Shown here in pieces: positions 1 through 5,278 of a stretch of DNA of 15,423 bases. A model generated the notes under the pieces. The model saw only the letters and a program-made list of their open reading frames with translations, made no database searches and was not told the DNA's origin. The stretch lies in NCBI GenBank assembly GCA_964390065.1, contig CAYMGX010000094.1, positions 1 to 15,423 on the forward strand, read 5' to 3'. A program made the translations under genes and the position numbers. This stretch comes from JAAZBG01 sp964390065. Its GTDB lineage: Bacteria; Fibrobacterota; Chitinivibrionia; Chitinivibrionales; Chitinispirillaceae. Position 1 is the first letter of the stretch. Each line of letters starts with the position of its first letter.

Positions 1-75
1 TAATCAATAAATTTTTAAGTCCTTTTTGAACTTCAGCCCTATAATCTGTACATTTGCGGACCGCCTCTGAAGCAA
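1..75 (-). CDS. Possible 5' end of a leftward gene running off the window (doubtful)
   Basis: On the minus strand a good Shine-Dalgarno-like AAAGGAG lies seven bases before a TTG codon at 75. The frame then stays open to the window edge, about 25 residues with a Lys/Leu-rich end. An ATG in another frame sits only two bases from the same AAAGGAG and runs into a stop after 13 codons. A third frame, beginning with ATT, is also open and looks protein-like. I cannot identify a family from so few residues. The support is only the ribosome binding site and the open frame, so this may be chance. Confidence 0.18.
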
Positions 76-257
76 TTCATTACTCCTTTCTTTATTTGTC
101 ATTCAGCTTTCATTATTAATATGCTACTTATTTACTGTATAAACATTGACCTGAATCAAGAAATGGTCAGTTTATTAAAATATCGTAATAGAATTTTTGA
201 TTATATAACCACTTTTCTCTTTATCCTTTTTATATCTTAAATGAACAGAAAGTATAT

Positions 258-566
258 GTGCAGCCATCCCCGGTGCTTAATACAGATAATGAGCTTGCAT
301 ATGCGGCAGTTCGTTATTATCATAAAGAGACTCTCAATGTTGCACAGTCTGCGCTCGATGAAGTATCGCGGACAAAGAGAGAGTTTTCTCATGTGCCAAT
401 AAAGATTTCCAATGATGGTTTTGTTAAAATAAAAAAGCGAATCCAGGAATTTAGAAATGAAATTTTGCAATTGGCATCGGATGACTCAAATGTTGAAAAT
501 GTCTACCATGTTAATATGCAATTCTATCCAATTACAAAGAGTAGTGGTAATGACGAGCAAAAGTAA
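258..566 (+). pseudogene. TIGR02147 family protein, C-terminal remnant
   Basis: The 102-residue product matches the C-terminal third of TIGR02147 (DUF4423-like) proteins, a family of roughly 270-residue, probably regulatory proteins abundant in Fibrobacter. The recognisable features are a YYHKETLNVAQSALDEV helix, then VPIKISNDGFVKIKKRIQEF and the closing VYHVNMQFYPITK block. The N-terminal ~165 residues, which include the helix-turn-helix-like part, are missing. The frame is closed by a TGA at 198-200, and I see no matching coding sequence in the other frames of bases 1-257. The GTG at 258 has no convincing ribosome binding site. The 3' end overlaps the next lipoprotein gene by 17 bases, a pairing I recall from Fibrobacter-type genomes. 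It is therefore probably a truncated relic whose downstream partner survived. A short stand-alone protein cannot be excluded. Confidence 0.72.
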
Positions 567-1593
567 TACATCAAATTTTCGAAAAGTTGTATATGCAGTG
601 GTGGTAAACGCACTTGTGCTGTTTGCGTTTAATTGTGCATCACCAACTGCGGGCGGAAGCGGCACTGGCGTTGGTAATGGTGTCGTGATGGGCAGAGTAC
701 TACATACAGATAGCAGTGCTGTAAAGAATGCTGTTGTGAGGTTACGTACCGAAAAGTTTCTGCCTGATACATCCGGGGAAATACTATCTTTACATAACGA
801 TACAATGGTAACAGTTACTACAAATAATGATGGTCGTTTTTTTATTGAATCATTCCAGAAAGACAGATCGTATTATATCGAAATTCTCAATGAAAAACAG
901 AACGAATATTACTCAGGCACAGTGTACTATTTTAAATACAATCCCCTTAACAATGTTGATACCGTTGCGCTCGGAACCAAAATCATTGAGCCGTTTAAGG
1001 ATATTCACGGTTCAGTATTACTGCATGGTCTACCTCAAAATGCATATGTACAGGTTTATGGGCTTGAACGTGTTGGCCGCACTGACTCTCTTGGCCGGTT
1101 TAAAATAAAGAACCTGCCCCCCGGGGATTGCGAGAATGACAAATGTGAATATGAGCTGCACGTTCTGATTGTTCAAAAAGATGGTACAATTGTTCATCAG
1201 GATTATGAACTCGAAATTCTCTGGAATACATCAGGCAGGGTGATTCAGGTTGAGCTTGAATTAAGTGATACGCTTGATGCAGATGATTTTGTTCCTCCTG
1301 TTAGATCAAGTGATTCAACTGTCACACTAAGTGGCTTTCCGCTTAAAACGGTACTAACCTTTATGGATTCATCAAAGACGATCGTTTCTGATTCTACAGT
1401 TACATTCAAATTAGCAACACTTCCAGGTGGTACTTGTTTCAATAATGTTTGTGAACATCCTTTTTATGCAGCAATTCCTGAATCAACCGGATTTATTCAA
1501 GTAAATCAATATCTTTTGAGAATAACCAGATCAATATCCGGTGCTGTAACAAAAGCAGAAGTAAGACTTGTCAGTCATGAGGAAGAGGATTAA
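550..1593 (+). CDS. Lipoprotein with duplicated carboxypeptidase-regulatory-like domains
   Basis: A 347-residue secreted lipoprotein of unknown function. I chose the ATG at 550, since an upstream frame extension would put extra residues before the signal peptide. From here the sequence gives a Lys/Arg n-region, a hydrophobic core (about 14-27) and a lipobox-like LFAFNC with the lipid cysteine at residue 29. Asn at -1 is non-canonical. A flexible Gly/Ser linker (GGSGTGVGNG) follows. Residues 44-150 look like a CarboxypepD_reg-like beta sandwich (GRV...AVVRL...NNDGRFFIE). Two further related repeats follow at about 152-238 and 256-341, each with a proline-glycine turn and a CxxxxC pair (C194/C199 and C296/C301). 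The gene starts inside the end of the truncated TIGR02147 gene, suggesting translational coupling. It is probably an envelope or surface-exposed binding protein; its ligand cannot be told. Confidence 0.85.
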   Translation: MTSKSNTSNFRKVVYAVVVNALVLFAFNCASPTAGGSGTGVGNGVVMGRVLHTDSSAVKNAVVRLRTEKFLPDTSGEILSLHNDTMVTVTTNNDGRFFIESFQKDRSYYIEILNEKQNEYYSGTVYYFKYNPLNNVDTVALGTKIIEPFKDIHGSVLLHGLPQNAYVQVYGLERVGRTDSLGRFKIKNLPPGDCENDKCEYELHVLIVQKDGTIVHQDYELEILWNTSGRVIQVELELSDTLDADDFVPPVRSSDSTVTLSGFPLKTVLTFMDSSKTIVSDSTVTFKLATLPGGTCFNNVCEHPFYAAIPESTGFIQVNQYLLRITRSISGAVTKAEVRLVSHEEED

Positions 1594-1635
1594 ACTGACG
1601 TGACGTATGACAAAAGGGAAATAACTATACAAAAT

Positions 1636-1675
1636 ACTGCCGTTCACTTCCCCGGTAAAGGTACAAACCGGCAGT
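1636..1675. promoter_or_regulatory. Inverted repeat in the leader of the ferredoxin operon
   Basis: ACTGCCG at 1636-1642 pairs with CGGCAGT at 1669-1675 around a 26-base loop that itself contains two CCGG tetramers. It lies between the lipoprotein stop and the first ferredoxin gene, 36 bases before the ATG. No T-run follows, so it is a poor intrinsic terminator. It could be a weak terminator for the upstream gene, an operator or an mRNA leader structure. No clear -35/-10 pair was found. Confidence 0.3.
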
Positions 1676-1711
1676 GTATTAACGATTAATGGTTTACGAA
1701 AGGAACTCTTT

Positions 1712-2062
1712 ATGCGCAAGGCTGTAATCGCAATCACCTTATCAATGATCTTTATTTCTACTGTTTTCTCAGCAGCAAAACAGGTTTCGTTTATCGATCA
1801 GCTTGAATGTATACGATGTGGAACATGTATTAAAACCTGCCCTGTAAAAGCAATTTCCAGGGTAAAAATTGATGGCAAGGATAGCTATCTTGTAGATCCT
1901 GCAAAGTGCATAAGCTGTGGTGCATGTAATAAAGCATGCCAGACAAATGCGATCGGGTTGACAGATGCATCACTGCCGCTGAAAGATACAGCAAAAGTAT
2001 CAAAGGATACTACTGCTGCAACAGCAAAAAAAAGCAAAATATCAAAAAAGACAAAAAAATAA
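1712..2062 (+). CDS. Exported 2[4Fe-4S] ferredoxin-like protein with Lys-rich tail
   Basis: A 116-residue low-potential electron carrier predicted to act outside the cytoplasm. The ATG is preceded by AAAGGA at good spacing. The N-terminus is a Sec-type signal peptide (MRKAVIAITLSMIFISTVFS, cleaved near residue 21-22) without a twin-arginine motif. Two complete bacterial ferredoxin motifs follow: C33xxC36xxC39xxxC43-P and C66xxC69xxC72xxxC76, the classic pattern for two 4Fe-4S clusters. Residues 84-116 form an extra tail rich in Lys, Thr and Ala, absent from the two sister proteins. This tail could dock onto an acidic partner or the cell wall. It is the first gene of a run of three ferredoxins and a beta-barrel, all on one strand with short gaps or overlaps. 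The electron donor and acceptor are not visible here. Confidence 0.9.
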   Translation: MRKAVIAITLSMIFISTVFSAAKQVSFIDQLECIRCGTCIKTCPVKAISRVKIDGKDSYLVDPAKCISCGACNKACQTNAIGLTDASLPLKDTAKVSKDTTAATAKKSKISKKTKK

Positions 2063-2102
2063 ACCGTCTATCTTCTTATAACGCATGCACGCGGGGGTAT
2101 AG

Positions 2103-2345
2103 TTGAAAAAGAAATTTTTTATCGGAACAGTCTTGTTTTCATTAGCATTTGCGCTGTTAATCTCTGCACAGACTGTAAAAAAATCAACAATTTTTACTGC
2201 CAAATGTGTTGGTTGTGGCGATTGTGTTCGCGGCTGTCCTGTTAAAGCAATAACTATGATAAAAGGGAAAGCGGTTATTGACACAGAGAAATGTGTAGGT
2301 TGTCGCTTGTGTGTTGTTGTTTGTTCTTACGGAGCACCGAGATAA
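2103..2345 (+). CDS. Exported 2[4Fe-4S] ferredoxin-like protein
   Basis: An 80-residue ferredoxin with a Sec-type signal peptide. The start is a TTG at 2103, preceded by a G-rich ribosome binding site (GCGGGGGTA). No in-frame ATG lies upstream of the hydrophobic core, and the TTG gives a textbook n-region (MKKKFF). Cleavage is expected after ...LLISA (about residue 22). Cluster ligands are C35, C38, C41, C45-P and C64, C67, C70, C74. The second motif lacks the usual proline after its last cysteine and ends with a short SYGAPR tail. The mature protein is barely more than the ferredoxin fold. Its stop overlaps the next gene's start by one base (TAATG), so the two are almost certainly co-translated. 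It probably shuttles electrons between periplasmic partners. Confidence 0.88.
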   Translation: MKKKFFIGTVLFSLAFALLISAQTVKKSTIFTAKCVGCGDCVRGCPVKAITMIKGKAVIDTEKCVGCRLCVVVCSYGAPR

Positions 2346-2596
2346 TGAAAAAACTACTATTGTTTATTACCTTGTTTAGTATGACGGCGCTCTTTACAAT
2401 AGGGTGTAACATGGCACCCTCAAAGAATGCATATCTTACCGCAGAGGCAACGCTTTGTATCGGTTGTGGAGCATGTACAAAAGTATGTAAGGGTGATGCA
2501 ATTATTATCATTAATAATAAAGCGGTAATTGATCCAAACAAGTGTATTCAGTGCGGTCAATGTGTAAAGGTGTGTCCATATGATGCAATTCATTGA
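2345..2596 (+). CDS. Ferredoxin-like lipoprotein (2[4Fe-4S])
   Basis: An 83-residue protein. The ATG at 2345 shares one base with the stop of the preceding ferredoxin. An upstream extension of 18 codons is possible but would spoil the signal peptide. The leader MKKLLLFITLFSMTALFTIG ends in a good lipobox, TIGC, with Cys21 as the lipid anchor. After a short linker come two ferredoxin motifs, C38xxC41xxC44xxxC48 and C67xxC70xxC73xxxC77-P. The chain stops six residues after the last cysteine. A lipid-anchored ferredoxin would be held at the periplasmic face of the inner or outer membrane, or at the surface. Its 3' end overlaps the beta-barrel gene by 17 bases, tying it to an outer-membrane partner. 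I know no named family with exactly this layout. Confidence 0.9.
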   Translation: MKKLLLFITLFSMTALFTIGCNMAPSKNAYLTAEATLCIGCGACTKVCKGDAIIIINNKAVIDPNKCIQCGQCVKVCPYDAIH

Positions 2597-4031
2597 TAGA
2601 ACAAAAACCGTCATTGTACTCGCAGGGTTAATCGTTACCATGTCGTTACTATTTGTTAATGCAGGTACGCAGTTGGATATTGGCGGGGCTGTTATTTCTG
2701 GACAAAAAGATAATAATCCGGATGCGGTTTCATCAGCTACAAAGCAAAATAAAACAGCCGGTAATGCGTACGTAAATTATCTCGGGGTCTATTCTCTTTT
2801 TCCTGTGTGGCAATTTCTGGTCAGCGAAAACTATGATGGTATTTATCCGTTTAACAATAAACGTGACAGCGTTAGTGGTAAGCTTGCTCCAATTTCTGAA
2901 CGTAATGTACTGTCATCAAATAATGTATCACTCGGGCTCGGGTTTACGGGTTTTGGCAATGCACAGGTGATTGTAAGAAATTTGTGGTACATTGAAACAA
3001 TGTCAATCTATCCGGATCTTGCTCCCCGCGCATTCGCGAGGGCTGAAAATGTTGATAGTCTGACAAGCGACAGTATCGCAAGCGGACTGCTTTATTTTGA
3101 CAGATTGCAACTTATTCGTACATCACGATCAAATGCAAGTCTATATTACCAGTTTCCGGTCGGGTCAGCGGAGATTATTGCTGATGTCAATTATTTCTTT
3201 CTTAATTACATTAATCCTGTCAGGATGTCAAATGAATCAGTTTTTGACAGTGTGATAAGCAGAAGCAAATATACTGATATTGATCAATATGTCAACCTGT
3301 CATTAAAGTACAACTTACCGCTTGATTTTAATGTACTGCTTGGAACGCATCTGAAACATAGTTTAAGCGGTCATTCATTTACAAATCTTTATCAGTATGA
3401 ACTCATGGCTGGAGGTGATCACTCGTTTCCTTTGAGTAATAAATTAACATGGAATGCAGGAGCGCTGTGGTTAGGCCGTGCAAAGGCATCATCAATGCCA
3501 GAGGAATATCGCAGCTACATGGAAGGGAAATATGCAATCCCCAAGCAACTTACCTATAGTTACTATGTAAGGGATGTCTATACTCTTGCATGGGGTGTAT
3601 TTGTAAAAGCGACCGCAATGGGTGATTTTAGTAAAGATCTTAACAAACAACGCTACGAACTCGCATTTCGTAAGGCATGGCAAAACAGCTCATATATTGA
3701 TGGTGGTTACTTTACGGCAATTGGCGGGTTATTTCCAATGAGAGGCAGCTATTTGCGTGCACGGTACTGTCCGGTTCCATCACTAACGTTTACAGGTACA
3801 ACAAAGTTTCTCTGGCAGCAAACAACAATCTATGATGATACCGGAGGGATTGACAGTTACAAGTTTAAGTATATTAAAAATATCAGTACTGCTGAGATAG
3901 CGTTCAAGTTGTTCAGAGACGTTGCCTTAATTGGAGGAGCAGAATACATGTACTTCAACAGGAATAGTGGTACTGGTTATGATTCCCCCGGGCGATTTTC
4001 AGGTTATATTGGATTTAGGGGAACATTGTGA
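2580..4031 (+). CDS. Candidate outer-membrane beta-barrel protein of the ferredoxin operon
   Basis: A 483-residue exported protein. A second ATG follows immediately at 2583 and either could be used. The signal peptide has its hydrophobic core at about residues 10-25 and cleavage near VNA-GTQ (28). The rest is rich in alternating aromatic/hydrophobic strands separated by polar turns (for example LYYQFPVG, YVNLSLKYNL, SYLRARY, GYIGFRGTL), as in outer-membrane barrels. The final strand is aromatic-rich, although the last residue is Leu rather than Phe. There is no TonB box, plug or POTRA domain. Near the mature N-terminus lies NPDAVSSATKQ (47-57), which resembles an FMN-attachment motif with Ser in place of the usual Gly. 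The gene overlaps the lipoprotein ferredoxin and ends the four-gene operon. I infer a conduit or anchor for the exported ferredoxins. A plain porin-like protein is the alternative. Confidence 0.72.
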   Translation: MMQFIDRTKTVIVLAGLIVTMSLLFVNAGTQLDIGGAVISGQKDNNPDAVSSATKQNKTAGNAYVNYLGVYSLFPVWQFLVSENYDGIYPFNNKRDSVSGKLAPISERNVLSSNNVSLGLGFTGFGNAQVIVRNLWYIETMSIYPDLAPRAFARAENVDSLTSDSIASGLLYFDRLQLIRTSRSNASLYYQFPVGSAEIIADVNYFFLNYINPVRMSNESVFDSVISRSKYTDIDQYVNLSLKYNLPLDFNVLLGTHLKHSLSGHSFTNLYQYELMAGGDHSFPLSNKLTWNAGALWLGRAKASSMPEEYRSYMEGKYAIPKQLTYSYYVRDVYTLAWGVFVKATAMGDFSKDLNKQRYELAFRKAWQNSSYIDGGYFTAIGGLFPMRGSYLRARYCPVPSLTFTGTTKFLWQQTTIYDDTGGIDSYKFKYIKNISTAEIAFKLFRDVALIGGAEYMYFNRNSGTGYDSPGRFSGYIGFRGTL

Positions 4032-4097
4032 TCAGTAACTTGACAGAAGACGCAACCAGGAATGCTACGTTCTTTATTAAAGGATTAAAATAGGATC

Positions 4098-4187
4098 ATG
4101 TATCTAAAATCTCATGCAGGGTATAAAAAGCAAGAGGTTATCGGGTTTATTTTTTTAACTGTCATTTTTTCGGGAGGTGTTAAATGA
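4098..4187 (+). CDS. Possible small membrane or leader peptide ahead of the DUF2271 gene
   Basis: A 29-codon reading frame from the ATG at 4098. Its TGA overlaps the ATG of the next gene (ATGA), and it contains one hydrophobic stretch, EVIGFIFLTVIFSGGV. The overlap is a typical coupling arrangement. However, the only upstream ribosome-binding candidate (AGGA) is just three bases from the ATG. It could be a tiny membrane protein, a leader peptide or chance, because the hydrophobic codons coincide with the T-rich bases before the next gene's GGAGG. Confidence 0.2.
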   Translation: MYLKSHAGYKKQEVIGFIFLTVIFSGGVK

Positions 4188-4942
4188 GAAGGGTATTCTC
4201 AATTGTTACGGGGGCACTTGTCGTATGCAGTATGAATACTGCTGTTTTTGCACAAAGTGGAAGTGTGGTTGTCACCGTTACTACAAAAACGTACAATGGT
4301 CAGTATGCACCAAGGAATTCTGCCATGATGTGGGTTCAGAAATCAGATAAAACATTTATCAAGACCATTAAGAAATTTGCCGCAGAACGACTCAATTATA
4401 TGACCAATTGGAATGCTGTTGCAAAGGGTGATGTTGATGGTTTGTCCGGGGCTACACGGAGTAATCATAATGCTGCAATTACTGCGAATTGGGATCTTAC
4501 CGGACAGGATGGCAAAGCGGTTGCACAAGGTACATACGAGGTGTGGGTTGAGTTTACAGAAAATAATGGTACCGGAAAAACTGCAAAAGCAACTGTTGAT
4601 GTAGGTGCTACGAATAGTACTGTTACTGTACCTGATGCAACGAACTTTACAAATTTTACTGCAACCTACACAGCACCACCAGTTAGCGTTAACCCGGATG
4701 TAATTACAAAACGTAACATGGCGATAAGTTCATCTATTGAACGTTCTGCTCTTGCAGTTACATTCCCGAATGCAAACTCCTATACAATCAGGATTCTTTC
4801 CCCAAATGGGAAGTCACTTGCGAGCTCATCCGGATATGGAGCAAATGCAATGGTGAGTACAAAATCACTTGCAAAGGGGTTGTATATTGTAAATATTATG
4901 TACGCAGACCAACAGTCTCAGTCAATACAATTTGTTAATTAG
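4184..4942 (+). CDS. Secreted DUF2271-type protein with flavinylation-like motif and T9SS-like C-terminal domain
   Basis: A 252-residue secreted protein. The start is well supported by GGGAGGT six bases upstream. The signal peptide is cleaved near VFA-QSG (23). Residues 26-140 match the DUF2271 layout: an N-terminal beta strand, YAPRNSAMMWVQKSDKTFIK, a basic helix with a tryptophan, then DGLSGATR (85-92), WDLTGQDGKAVAQGTYEVWV and a closing strand. DGLSGATR fits the Dxx(S/T)GAT pattern modified by ApbE flavin transferases, making Thr91 a candidate FMN-carrying residue. DUF2271 genes are known from loci with ApbE and PepSY proteins. Residues 170-252 form a Por/T9SS type A-like sorting domain (YTIRILSPNGK, LAKGLYIVNI). 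The gene lies on the same strand 152 bases after the beta-barrel gene, so it may share function with the exported ferredoxins. The DUF2271 call is firm; flavinylation is inference. Confidence 0.78.
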   Translation: MRRVFSIVTGALVVCSMNTAVFAQSGSVVVTVTTKTYNGQYAPRNSAMMWVQKSDKTFIKTIKKFAAERLNYMTNWNAVAKGDVDGLSGATRSNHNAAITANWDLTGQDGKAVAQGTYEVWVEFTENNGTGKTAKATVDVGATNSTVTVPDATNFTNFTATYTAPPVSVNPDVITKRNMAISSSIERSALAVTFPNANSYTIRILSPNGKSLASSSGYGANAMVSTKSLAKGLYIVNIMYADQQSQSIQFVN

Positions 4943-4958
4943 TTAAGTTTTTAATTGC

Positions 4959-5004
4959 ATAGTATCTCCTGCCTGAATCGGACGATTCAGGCAGGAGATA
5001 CTAT
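4959..5004. terminator. 46-base near-perfect palindrome, probable terminator
   Basis: A 22-base arm at 4959-4980 is perfectly complementary to 4983-5004, leaving only GA at the centre (in practice a four-base GGAC loop). It begins 17 bases after the DUF2271 stop and ends the gene block. A strong stem here suggests termination or 3' mRNA protection. However, no T-run follows on the + strand (next bases CAGGGGTTC). On the - strand a weak T-rich tract (GCAATTAAAAAC) follows. It may instead be a dispersed REP-like or mobile palindromic unit. Confidence 0.55.
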
Positions 5005-5278
5005 CAGGGGTTCTGACAATGAACCCGTTGATATTTTATTGAGGTTCATGAGACGAGCTTCTAATTAGTACAATTTGATTTTGCCTTCCCCTAAAAATTT
5101 CGCCAGAATAGTTGTATCAGCCCAATGCACGCACTATTTTAGATCATACGTAAAAAAGATTACGATATCTATCAGTAAATCGACTAATGTAATAAAGGGA
5201 TCACACCCTGCAGGAATCAATACTCTTCCCTATCGATATTGTTTCCTGAACATCAAGTTTGACAAAAGGAGAAAATGA
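5005..5278. other. Intergenic region upstream of the GH26 gene
   Basis: Roughly 270 AT-rich bases. A 67-codon frame crosses it but has no ribosome binding site and no recognisable protein character, so I do not call it. Its end supplies the GH26 ribosome binding site, AAAAGGAG at 5264-5271. The promoter of that gene presumably lies here, but I see no convincing -35/-10 pair. Confidence 0.5.

Noticed and set aside
146..169. TTGACC plus a TGACC/GGTCA inverted repeat as a promoter or operator
   Set aside because: No -10 hexamer at 16-18 bases and only 5-base arms; too weak to call.
5075..5278. 67-codon + strand frame upstream of the GH26 gene
   Set aside because: No ribosome binding site, composition unlike a protein, no family resemblance; it ends exactly at the GH26 start by chance.
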